NCBI RefSeq assembly: GCF_030247195.1
Contig: NC_080671.1
Coordinates: 62,765,089 to 62,829,088 of the forward strand
DNA length: 64,000 nt
Origin: Topomyia yanbarensis
Taxonomy: Eukaryota; Arthropoda; Insecta; Diptera; Culicidae
Reading direction: 5' to 3'
Under the pieces are notes generated by a model. It saw nothing but the letters and a program-made list of their open reading frames with translations. It ran no database searches and was not told the DNA's origin. Below are positions 34,099 through 45,419 of this stretch, piece after piece. Position numbers and translations under genes: made by a program. The first letter of the stretch is position 1. Each line of letters begins with the position of its first letter.

Positions 34099-36433
34099 TT
34101 AACCCTTTGCGACGCGTTTTTTTTTCATTGTAAATGCTGTTATTTTTTGCTTTATTTTGCTAGATTTTCGGGGTCGCTGATTCTGATTCTGATGTCGAAA
34201 ATGTAAAATTCAAAATGGCGGATCCAATATGGCAAGTGTGCTTGGCTAAATTTCATGTTTTTGCCTTTCTCATAAAGAAAGGATATGCAATCACTCTGAA
34301 AACTGACTGTTTAACCGAGGCCCGGAGGGCCGAGTCTCATATACCATTTGACTCAGTTCGTCGAAATTGACAAATGTCTGTATGTGTGTGTATGTGTGTC
34401 TGTGTTTTCAAATCTCACTCACTTTTCTCAGAGATGGCTGAACCGAATCACTCAAACTTGATTTCAAATGAAAGGTATAACGCTCCCATACGCTGCTATT
34501 GAATTTTTTGTCGATCGGACTTCCGATTCCGGAGTTACGGGTTGAAGAGTGCGGTCACCCAGCAAATTCCCATATAAAATGGTAACAACATGATGTCCAA
34601 ATGGTGTAATACATATCAAAAAGGGTGCAAAATAACTCGGATTTGCGGGTCTAGATCACTAATGATCATTCTAAGCAGCTTTGAGCACATTTGCCACCTA
34701 TGACGGTTCTTGATGCCATCAGGTACTTTCCAAGTTCGTAAGTTAATCTCACACCTTTTTCTCAGAGAATTCTTGACCGATTTTTATAAACTTGGTTTAA
34801 AATGAAAGATACAATACTCCCATGGACTGTTATTGAATTTCATTCGTATCTGATGTTTGGTTCCGGAGTTACAGGTTGTTTATTGCGACCACATAGGAAT
34901 TTCCCATATAAACCGGTACAATCGTAATATGTACTTGAAAGGTTAAAAATCCATTTCTATTTGCAAGTCTAGATAACATCATTTCTATTTACAAGACTAG
35001 ATCACTGATGGCCAATCAAAGATTCTTTGAATATAATGTCCACTATCGACAGTTCCGGAATTTTCGGGTTCTGGACGTATTCCAGAATTAGTCACATCGA
35101 TTACTCGGTGATGACTGAACCGATTTCCATAAACCAAATCTCAAATGGTGGGTATAATATGCGGTTGGGTGCTGCATACTCCATCAGCCTCCTCTCAGCT
35201 TCCCCTCACACAATCTCTTTCTGCATCAATACCCCACACCCCTCCCTTCCCTTTGACCTACATTCTCTTCATCCGCCATATACATTTTTAGAAAATTTCG
35301 TCCCATAGCCATATATTACAAGTGAATTTGGAGTCGCTCAGCTCAAATTTGATATAAAAAAGATCAGATCAATTCATCTTATAGTGATAAATTGATTTTG
35401 TCACACATTTTATGATATATGTTTTGCCAATAGTTGGTAATGAATACGAATGAGAATATAAATAAACTATCCGATTTCATTATCGTCAATTCGGTTCTTG
35501 CGGATTAGATTTCACCGTACTTTAGTGACCTGTAACTTTTTTTACTACAAATTTTATATTAGATGAGAGAATCTATCGACATACTTACTATTCTTACTAT
35601 GACTTTCAGCTACCAATTCGGTATCGTTTGTTGGTTTTAATCGACAATTTTATTAATTGTGTGTTTAGGCTAGCCTCAATTCGGTTGATTTCTTTGCTGT
35701 ATTTTCGATTTAGGTGTAACACTTTTTTACATTTTAACGACATTTTATTAGCTAGACATTACTGGGTAGGGAAAGTTATGAAAATTTAGAGCCCTTGCAC
35801 TCCAGACGCCTTTCTACTACTTCTACTACTAGTCCATTGTTCACATTGTGCTTTCAAATTGATGTTCTTTGGTTGTTTCAAACAACTCGAATAATTAAAA
35901 ATCATATTCGATTTTGTTCTGTTTGCTTTCGTCCATTTCTAGACAACCAGTTTATAAAAGGAGCAAATGAGTTATTTTAACTCTTCAATCTTTTCCTAAT
36001 ACACTAGTTATAACATTATTTATTTCTTGTATGGACTTGTCAGCTTTCAAATTCGTCCAAATCTGAAAAAATCAGATCCGTTCAGATTTCGAAAATATAT
36101 ATGTTAGTTAATTGTCAGCTAATAATTTTTGCTGAATTATTACTATCAATGTTAGAATTATTATTCGAACAGCATCATCTTGGATATAACCAAACATGCT
36201 TCTTGAAAAAATATTTATTTACAGCTAAACTAAAATGATGAGCAGTCAGCCGTTTGGCGAAGCTACAACCTCAACAAAGATTTCACGAACAGTACTACTT
36301 TCATTAGTTGATACCTCAAATCAATCGACCTATCAAATTCGTCATTACGAAACAAATCTACTCTGTAATACAGATATGAAATTAGTTTGGTTTTGAAATA
36401 TAAATGATTTTTGGTTTTCTTATATACATATTA

Positions 36434-36686
36434 AGGGACCATTCATAAATTACGTAACGCAAAAATTGCCCAGAATTGACTCCCCCCTCCCCCCATGTAA
36501 CAAAATGTCACAAATTTCTTTATACCCCCCTTTCTTATTACGTAACAAATTTCGGGAAAACATTTTTTTTCTTCAGTAAAAACATGTTACGTAACGATCT
36601 AGCTAACTCCCCCATATGTCACAACATGTCACAAACGGTCGTACCCCCCCCCCCTAAATGCGTTACGTAATTTATGAATGGTCCCT
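36434..36686. mobile_element. MITE with 26-bp perfect terminal inverted repeats
   Basis: Starts GGGACCATTCATAAATTA (36435) and ends with the exact inverse TAATTTATGAATGGTCCC (36685). Pairing extends 26 bp through ACGTAACGC. The interior has further ACGTAAC phrases and C-runs. No coding capacity. The target duplication is not clear (TTAA on the left only). Confidence 0.85.
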
Positions 36687-37095
36687 AGGAAATCACCTCA
36701 AAAATCGACCTGTCATTTGAGTCCCAGAGAGCCAAATGTCACATACTATTCGATTCAAATCGTCGAGACCGCAAAATGTCTGTGGGTGCATGTGTGTATC
36801 AAATAATGCCGCTCAATTTTCTTAGAGATAGCTGAACCGATTTGCACAAACTTAGTTTCAAATGAACGGTTCTAACGCTCCCACAACCTGCTATTGTATT
36901 TTTTGTTGATCCTACTTCCGGTTCCGGAATTATGAGCTAAAGACTGCAGCCACATATCAAATTCCTAAATAAACTTGCAACATGAAGATGTCCAAATGAT
37001 GCAATACATATTTTAAAACGGATTTAACATTACTTGGATTAGTGGGCCTAGATCTCTAAAGACCAATCAAAGTAGTTTTTGCCATATTGGCCACC

Positions 37096-37255
37096 ACTTA
37101 GGGGGGGGGGGGGGGGTGGAGATAGCGTAGTTGGTAAATCGATCAATTCCCGATCCCGCACATATGGTTAGAGATTTCTCTAAAGAGAATTCTCCAACCC
37201 GACAAAGAGGCGAATGACCCTAAGGTTGAAACTTTTGCAACCAAAACAAAAAAAT
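37096..37255 (+). mobile_element. tRNA-derived SINE, copy 1
   Basis: About 160 bp with a polymerase III box A (TAGCGTAGTTGG, 37123-37134) and a degenerate box B (GATCAATTCCCG, about 37141). It ends in an A-rich tail. TTGGCCACC flanks it (37087-37095 and 37256-37264), restoring a phrase of the host repeat. A run of 16 G (37101-37116) lies at the 5' end. It resembles mosquito Feilai-type SINEs, but I cannot confirm the family. Confidence 0.75.
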
Positions 37256-38320
37256 TTGGCCACCTATGACGGTTCTTGATACCCTCGGGTAACTATCAAA
37301 GTTCGTATGATAATATCACACCTATTTCTCAGCAAATTCTTAACTGATTTTTACAAACTTGACTTCAAATGATAAATACAATACCCATTGACTGCTATTG
37401 AATTACATTCAGATCTGACTTTTGATTCCGGAGTTACTACTGTTACATAGGAATTTAAACCGAAATAAGATACCGGGCATATTCCAGAATTAAAGTCACA
37501 TCGGATTCGGTGATGACTGAATCCATGTTCACCAACTAGGCCTCTCTCACATCCTCTTTTACAGGTATAATCCCTTTTCCCTCCCACTGCATTCCAAAAT
37601 ATGTCATACGAAGATAACATTGAATTCATGCTGATTTATCCACTTAAATATTATATTTTTTGTTCCAAGGACTTCATCGTCAACATGTTGCTCATCAGGT
37701 TCGTGGCACTCGTGCTCTTGTAAATATGTGCAAAGTGTAATAAGAATGTAATAGACATTTTCACAAATAGATTGAATATAACTTGCTATTGGATAAATGA
37801 GAAAGGCACAATTACACCATTAGGTGGATTAAAACAGGTTTTTGATATTGGCCTAAAACGTCTTAAAAGAGGGTTTTCAGAGTCACTAATTCTGATTCTG
37901 ACGTCGATAATGTAGAACTCCATACGGCGGATCCAATATGGCGACTGTGCTCGGCTAAATTTCATGTTTTTTGTATTATCCTATAACGTCTTCTAGGGTT
38001 TTTTTGGGTCACTGATCACGATGGTGACGTTATAGCTGCAAGTTTCGTGATAGCGGATCCAATATAGCAACTTTTTAGACAATTTAGGAATTCTAAAATC
38101 AGAATCGTTATCAGCGGTCCCAAAAACTCTCTTAAATCGAGTTTTATGCTAATTGTAATAAAATTCGCAAATTTCGTGTAGCCGCCATTTTTAATTTTCA
38201 AATTCTGTTATCAGAATCGAAATCAACGACCTCAAAAACCTTAATCTATTTTTATGCTAGATGAGGAGTTATCCCTGTCTCTCAGAATCTTTTATGCACC
38301 AACATAATACAGTAAAGACC

Positions 38321-39500
38321 TTTTTGCCTTTCTCATATAAAGAAAGGCTATGCAATCACTGTAAAAATCGACTTTTTAACCGAGGCCCGGAGGGCCGAGT
38401 GTCATACACCATTCGATTCAGTTCGTCGAGATCGGCAAATGTCTGTGTGTGTATGTATGTGTGTGTATGTGTGTGTGTATGTGTGTGTGTCATTTAAACT
38501 CACACAATTTTCTCAGAGATGACTGAACCGATTTTCGCAAACTTAGTTTCATCTGAAAGGTATAACGCTCCCATAAGCTGCTATTGAATTTTTAGTTGAT
38601 CCGACTTCCGGTTCCGGAGTTACGGGTTGAAGAGTGCGGTCACACAGCAAATTCCCATATAAACTGGTACCACCATGATGTTCAAATGATGTAAAACATA
38701 TTAAAATTGATGTAACATTACTCTAGTTTGCGGGTCTGGATCACTAATGATCAATCAAAGCAGCTTTGACCACATTGGCCACCTATGACAGGTCATGACG
38801 CCCCCGGGGAACTCGCCAAGTTCCTAAGCTAATGTCACACCCATTCCCCAACGAATTCTCTACCGATTTTTACAAACTTGATTTCAAATGAAAGATACAG
38901 TAATGCCATTGACTGCTGCTGAATTTCATTCGGTTCTGACTCTTGCTTCCGGAGTTACAGGGGTGTTAGTAAGGATACACTGGAATTTCCCATATAAATC
39001 GGTACAATCGTAATACCTCAGAGGCTAAAAACTATTGAAATGGTCACCAAATAACTTCTAATCGCAGATCTAGATCACTGATTGCCAATCAAACATTCTT
39101 TGAATATATTGCCTACTATCGACGATTCCGGAAGTCCGGAATTCCGGGCATATTCCACAATTAAAGTCAAATCGGTTCTTCGGTGATGACTGAACCGATT
39201 TTCTCAAACCAAGTCTCAAATGGAAGACAAAATATGCAGTTGAGTATTGCGTCGCCGCCCCCCTCCCCCCCTCCGTCTTGCCCTTACACCTCCATCCTTC
39301 ATCACTCCCCTCCCCTTGGACCACCCTCACGCCCGCATTTCCTGCATCCATCCCATATACCGAAATAAGATGAAGGATTTCTGACGCATCCTCCACTCCC
39401 ACTCTACTAACCCCCCATTCCCTCCACTTTGAAACCCATTCCACCATCATTTCAAAATATAATCACATGAAAATACTATTGAACTCATGCTGATTAAGCT
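38321..39500 (+). repeat. Hairpin-headed dispersed repeat, copy E
   Basis: Head GCCTTTCT-CATATAA-AGAAAGGC (38326-38348) with a perfect 8-bp stem, palindrome GGCCCGGAGGGCC near 38385, TG tract 38437-38490. Two or more internal units follow, then a pyrimidine-rich module (about 39255-39470) that gives proline-rich open frames of no significance. The copy ends where the next head begins. Confidence 0.85.
38437..38490. repeat. (TG)n/(TATG)n tract of copy E
   Basis: Mixed TG and TATG units at the fixed internal position of the hairpin-headed repeat. Confidence 0.9.
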
Positions 39501-39510
39501 AAATATTATT

Positions 39511-40527
39511 CTTTTGCCTTTCTCATATAGAAAGGTTATGCAATTGCTCCAAAAACCGACTTTCTAACCGACTCATAACATTCGACTCAGTTCGCCGAGA
39601 TCGCAAAATATCTGTGTGTATGTATGTGTGTATGTATGTGTGTATGTATGTATGTATGTATGTATGTATGTATGTATGTATGTATGTATGTATGTGTGTA
39701 TGTGCGGATTTGTTAACAAAATGTCCACATCGGTTTCTCGGAGATGACTGAACCGATTTTTACAAACTAAGATTCAAATGAAAGGTATAATATTCCCATA
39801 GGTTGCTATTGAATTTCATTTTCAACCGACATCTTGTTCCGGATTACGAGTTGAAGAGTATGGTTACAAAACAAAATTTGTTGATTTGTCCACATCGGTT
39901 TCTCGGAATTTTCTGAACCGATTTTGACAAACTTGATTTTAAATGAAAGGTCCATCAGCTGCTGTTGAATTTTGTGTGGATACGAGTTCTGGTTCCTGAA
40001 TTACAGGGTGATACGTACGATCACGCAGCAAATCCCGATTCTAACGAATTCTGCGATGAATGTAAAAAGGTGAATTTTTTTCCAAAATGTAAACACATTT
40101 GTTGAATTTGTAGATCTAGGTCACCAACAGTCATTCAAAGTCTCTTTGGCCACACTGGCCACCATCGACGGATCCGGAAGCATCCAAATTCAGAATAACG
40201 GTTATATTGGTTTCTCGAAAATGGCTAGACCGATTTGATCAACTTAGTCTCAAATGAAAGGTGTTGCGTCCCCGGAAACCGATATTAAATTCCATCTCCA
40301 TCCGACTTCCGGTTCCGGAGTTACGGGTTGTGGAGTGCGATCACATAGAAAACTTCGATTCAAACCGATACCGCGATGAATGCAAAAAGGTGCTCTTATA
40401 TATACTTACCAAGTGTAATAAGAATGAAAAACATTACCATAATGTTATATTGTACGAACCAGCTACTAAATCATAGTTTGGAGAAATGAGAAAGGCACAA
40501 TTGCACCTCTAGGTGGATTAAAACAGG
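39511..40527 (+). repeat. Hairpin-headed dispersed repeat, copy F
   Basis: Head GCCTTTCT-CATAT-AGAAAGG at 39516 and tail GAGAAAGGCACAATTGCACC plus TTAAAACAGG ending at 40527. The GGCCC palindrome has been lost. Three internal units (about 39725, 39895 and 40195) each carry the GAACCGATTTT, CAAATGAAAGG and TTCCGG phrases. Confidence 0.85.
39611..39706. repeat. (TATG)n microsatellite of copy F
   Basis: About 96 bp, mainly TATG units, the most expanded tract of the family in this window. Confidence 0.95.
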
Positions 40528-40536
40528 TTTTTTTAT

Positions 40537-41346
40537 CAACCCCTTGGTGAATTTTAGGCTGATATAATGGAGACATTGACAAAATCCGGACATATTTTTT
40601 TTTGTTCTTTTTAATAAACCGAAGCTCTTCAAATATTCTTTTCTAGTCCCTAGATATAGCCTCATAACCTTTTCTGATTATTTAATTTAAATTCCCGTGA
40701 CAGTGCAAAATTTAAAAACAAAAAATAAATTTTTTGATTTGGCATATTTCGGATCTCTAAGATAAGCAAAATATATACTTATTTATTTATTTATAACCGG
40801 GGGCTGATAATATCTGATGTTGATCAATCGGGTCTTCACTGTAATAAATTGCATTTTTGAATAATTTGATAATTTTTTCGAAAAAACTGAGCTAGAAAAA
40901 ATTCTGCAAAAAATCTATTATTTAGTTCAATGTTTGAGATACCTGCAAAAAAATTAGATCTCTAGGACTTTTAGTTCAGACTATGCCGAATTTATTGTAA
41001 AAACACGAGTTTTAATTTTTTATAACTAATAAGCAATTAACAAATTCACATAATTTTGTACTCCTTACAACCCTTCAAAGTTGATTAAAGCTGCAAACAC
41101 ATGAGGCGACAGGACGCACTCCACAAAAAATATTCACTATGGAGTTTGTTCTACCTATGCCAACGCGGCAACAGCAACAGCGTTGAAATAGGTAGACCAA
41201 AATCCATGCTGAATATTTTTTGTGGCGTGTGTCATGTCGCCTCGTGAGCGAACAGCTTAAAAGAAAGAATTCGTATTTATATGTCAACGCCAACTAGAAA
41301 TCCAATAAAAACTTAGGAGAAGTAGGTTGGACGTATACGTCCCACT
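40537..41346. other. AT-rich stretch without a gene
   Basis: Lies between the last hairpin-headed repeat and the right TTAA-bounded end. No open frame of note. Confidence 0.4.
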
Positions 41347-41363
41347 GCGTCGCAAAGGGTTAA

Positions 41364-41443
41364 CCCTCCGCAGACCAGATATGATCGGATGTTTCTTGGT
41401 TGTAGGCTAGCACATGCAGAGCTTTCAGCTGGTCTGTGGAAGG
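41364..41443. mobile_element. 80-bp TTAA-flanked mini-element
   Basis: CCCTCCGCAGACCAG (41364-41378) and CTGGTCTGTGGAAGG (41429-41443) are inverted with 13 of 15 paired, flanked by TTAA at 41360-41363 and 41444-41447. It shares its left TTAA with the right end of the 7.3-kb candidate. Confidence 0.6.
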
Positions 41444-41447
41444 TTAA

Positions 41448-44400
41448 ACAGGGGGATCACTCAGAAACTGATTATGTAAACATATATCTCAGTGACAGTG
41501 CTTAACAGGTGCAAATGTTGTTAGAATGTGTCCGTGTAAATTTAGATCACTTGTTGCCTTTCAAAGTTTATTGCTACACATTGGCCACCTTCTCCCGATG
41601 TTCCGGATAAAGTAATTAAGATTCTGAATTATTTTCAGATTCGTTTCTCAGAGACTGCTGTACCAATTGGTAAATGCTTATACTCATAAAAAAGAGGCAT
41701 TGCCCGCATACGATTCTAATATATTTCATTGGAATTGGATCCCCGGTTCCGTAGCGACAGGTTAACGAGGTGAGTTTGGTGAACTAATATTTAATAAAAG
41801 AGAGTTAGTTTAGTGGTGACGTTCTATCTAGGGTTAGGTGCGCATGGAATTCCAAAACTGCGTACAGCCTGCTGCCTCAGGATGGATGTGAAACAAGAAG
41901 CTAATAATAAGGCTCTAAAGTAAACTAAAATGATTTGAGGAATGACCTCAGAATGGCCTTCAAATTTGACGAATGGTGTGATCTCAAACTATGATATCGA
42001 TTTTTTAGCCCGTTTTTCGGCTTTAAGGCTTCACTGAAATAGTGAATTATTTTTCCATTGAAAAGGGTTTTCTTTCGAGAGCTCAAAAGATGAAGTCTTC
42101 AAATTGAATCATTTTCAAATAAGATTACACAGCTTTGAAAATCCCTGTTTTGAGATAAATGCGTTTAAAGTTTTGAAAACACTTTCGTTGGACTATTCGT
42201 GGTAGAATGGGTTTTGGACATCGCTGATTACGAATTAGAAGTCAGTTTTATGAAGTTCAAACTGGCCAATCAAATTCAATTAAGACAGTTTTTCAAAATT
42301 TGAAGTGGTATTTCAGCCAAAATCTAGAAATTTGTCATTTATAAACACGAATTTTAGTTAATCTGTATCAAAATTAAAAAAGTAAAAAAGACCATTCCAA
42401 AGTGGCGGACTAAAATGTGACTGAAAATTTCAACGAACATTTTTCGTTTTCCACCGTTTTATGTGGTTTTTTGATAACTCACGAACTACGATGCCTCTGC
42501 AGATCAAGCCGTGAAATACGTTCGCGAGACCTGTACACATGTGCACAGTGCACCGTGAAGCATTCTGGGAACGTGCATAATGCCATGAAAAGGTTACTAC
42601 CTGAGGCGTGCGTCTCGAGCCGAGAGCGTCACATGGCGGCCAGAACGGAGCTTCGAACAATGGCCTGTTGAAACTTTTTTAATGCGCTGATGGAAAAATT
42701 CGTGCAACACAATATAGTGGACAATATTTAGGCTAATAGGAATTTTTCAACAATTTAGGTAGTAAAATATAGTTTTAGAAATAAACTGTACGGTGTCTAC
42801 CGAAGATGTGAAGAAATAAATTAGACAATTTAGTTGACATACAACGAAAGAGCAAAGGAATAAACACCAAATTATTCCTTGAAAATAAATTGAATACAGT
42901 AAAATATAAGATGACGGTTACGACTAATTTAATGCAACAACATTTTAAAAACTAGTCGATCTAAAAATGCAGGTAATTAAAAAGAAATTTTTGTTTTTGT
43001 CACCCCTTGCGGCATGGTAGCAGCAAACCCATTAAATAATTTCTTGCCTTCAGGAAAAGTATGCCGCTTGGCATCCAAACTAGATTTGTTCGGAGATTAC
43101 AACCTCTCTAACTGATCATTTTGGAACACTTGCCATTTGAAACTCATTTAGTGTACCTCGTATTCAAACGTAGGTTGCCACCCGAATATTGGATTATCGT
43201 AATTTGTCCCCTTTTCACAAAGTAATTTTACTGAAATCATTAAGTTTTGAACGCAAGTATGTAATTGTTTCAAAGGAAACTGTTAATGTACCGAACCATA
43301 CTGAGCGTGCCAAATCACCCGGATTTGATTCATTGGACTGCATTTCGAACGCTCTATATCTGCACATCGCAATGGCAGCTGTCATCACAGCAGCCCTTCC
43401 GGTCGTCGGCTCGTCCTTCCGGCCGGATCTGCATTTTCTCGTTAACTCGACCCATTCTCTCGAAAGCAGCTCTTTCCGGACTTTGCTTGTCCATGAAACA
43501 AGACCCGCACCCGCTGCCTGTTCTGCCGGCAGCAAGAAAAGTGAAATATTTAATGCCGAGAAACTGTTTCAATTACCAGCAATATTTTAGCTTTTATGGG
43601 ACATAAAGTAGAAAACAATTTCGGCTAATATAAACGACAGAGACATTCCACTGCCGCTGATGCCAAACAATATGCGGACGAATCGTACATAGTTTGTATA
43701 CGTTTCCGAGCAAGCAGGACGCACCCGTTTCAAACTGGCACAAAAGGACAACAGCAACACTTTACCCGTCTTTTGCTTGGGTGCAGATGAGAGAAACAGG
43801 AACTTGGCCTCGTATTTCTGTTCAGTTTCTGGACGTTTCTTCCTTTTATGGGATATCCTATTGTCGGGCTGCCTGTTTGCTGCAGAAAGATATTGTCCTA
43901 CTAAAAGGGGGACCTGCTCTTGGTAAGAACCTAGCCGACAGTGTACACCTCAATAAGTGAATAATAAACCAGACTGTGGGGGTAACAGTGCTTCAAATGG
44001 AAAATAGAAAGTAAAATTTTACGCTTACAATCTAACCTCCAGAGTATTGTCGTAAAAAGTTTCTCAAACCTCAACTCTGTGCGAAATCTCAAAGGTTACT
44101 CATTCATGAACCGGCAGCAGCTGGATTTTTGGGATTGAAGCAAACTTCGATTGGAGGGAAAAAACGTATACACAATTAGCACAGTCTGTATACACAAATC
44201 TTCAAGATCGTTTAAGAGTCAAAAAGCAGCTTCAATGCGGCGTACCCCAAAAAGACGAAGATGCAAACCAAAGCAACCCGCACCATAAATATCGTTTCCA
44301 TTTCCCGTTTTCTTCGCATTGCATTGTGGGCCCAACTTGGTTGCATCAGGATACTATATATAGTGAATACAGCCCGCTGGGGGTGACTGGTGGCGCGGGA

Positions 44401-45419
44401 ATAAACCCTTTACCCCAATGCCATGCAGAAGAAGGCTAATGGCAGAACCGAACCGAAGAGACAACAAATATTTACTTGCGACTTGCGACACATAAAAGCG
44501 TCTAGATTCGCATGCAAAAGTTTATTTATTCTTTCCCTGCTTCCGGTTGTGCTGGTAAATGCCCGCCCGCCCTAGTTCCGCCGATACAGCAGGTAGACAA
44601 GGAATCATCGCTATAACTATCTATCCTGGCTGGCTGGAAGAAACCGTCGCACTCTTGGTTGCCCACAATGCAATGCTGAGCTGGGAAAGTGGAATAGTAC
44701 TGTACCCGAGACTGACGGAGAAGGGTTACGTATCATGTATGGAGCTGGAGGGGGATGGGCAGCGAGTGCCGGGTTGAGCTGATGGTGGGTGGCTGAGTAA
44801 AAAGGAAACATTTCTCTTTGCTGCACTTTTGCAAATGTCGACAAAAAACGTGCTGGTTATAGCGCATTTTATTGCATTGGAGGGGTTCAGTAAATATTAC
44901 GCACCGGTCAATGTTGGGAGACAAGAAAAGGGTTGACAGAAGTACTTGACTCTTGATAATAGGAAAAGAATGTTGTAAATAAATAATTGAGTGTTATTAT
45001 TTGTATGTGGTCATACAATACATACCAACTTATCTTATTCCTTTTATTATTGGTGTGATTCTGCCGTTCTCTTCAGCAAATCAAGATCTTAAATTACGGG
45101 TCTACAGGGCAATTATAAACAAAAGGCTAATGGTGCTCAAATCTGGAACATACATTCCTGGGGGAGTTTTCTAAAACTCATATTTTTTCTGGGCAATCTA
45201 TTCTACATCCTTGAAGAACAGCATGTACAGAAATGTACCCATACTGATTCCTAGTGTTACTGATTTGTTACTAAACTGCGAAGAAACGCGAAGACCTAAC
45301 TACCATTTCGCTGGACAAATAAAATGCCAGACAGTTAGTAGTCTTTTCGTTAAGATCTTTTGATGGCCTATTAGCCGCCTGAAGTCCACCTTTAAATTGG
45401 TATCCTTTAAATTCACAGA
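41448..45419. other. Unassigned stretch
   Basis: About 4 kb without a feature I can name. Open frames of 60-133 aa at 42.4, 43.2-43.6, 43.7-43.9 and 44.6 kb overlap on both strands and show no motif. Host regulatory or intronic DNA could lie here, but nothing proves it. Confidence 0.35.

Larger units (their letters stand above)
34258..37838 (+). repeat. Hairpin-headed dispersed repeat, long copy with insertions
   Basis: Head GCCTTTCTCATAAAGAAAGG (34263), palindrome GGCCCGGAGGGCC (about 34320), TG tract (34378-34405). The internal unit (CTCAGAGATGGCTGAACCG, TTTCAAATGAAAGG, GCTGCTATTGAATTT, TTCCGGAGTTACGGGTT) then recurs several times. A second partial copy starts near 36700. The tail GAGAAAGGCACAATTACACC plus TTAAAACAGG ends at 37838. 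The MITE at 36434-36686 and the SINE at 37096-37255 are inserted. Non-coding. Confidence 0.8.
34103..41359. mobile_element. TTAA-bounded inverted ends spanning 7.3 kb (piggyBac-like candidate)
   Basis: TTAA (34099-34102) is followed by CCCTTTGCGACGC (34103-34115). The exact inverse GCGTCGCAAAGGG (41347-41359) is followed by TTAA (41360-41363). TTAA duplications with CCC... ends are typical of piggyBac-like elements. No transposase is present. Most of the span is filled by hairpin-headed repeats, a MITE and a SINE. If this is one element, it was short and has been expanded by insertions. Alternatively the two ends belong to separate copies of one family. Confidence 0.5.

Noticed and set aside
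39070..39450. 126-aa minus-strand frame rich in Gly, Val and Glu
   Set aside because: Reverse strand of the pyrimidine-rich module; no motif.
42417..42671. 84-aa Cys-containing frame with CXXC-like spacing
   Set aside because: No family recognised, overlapped by a frame of similar length on the other strand, and no context for a gene.
43189..43606. Overlapping 113-133 aa frames on both strands, possible host exon
   Set aside because: Frames on both strands are equally long and none shows a motif, so I cannot call an exon.
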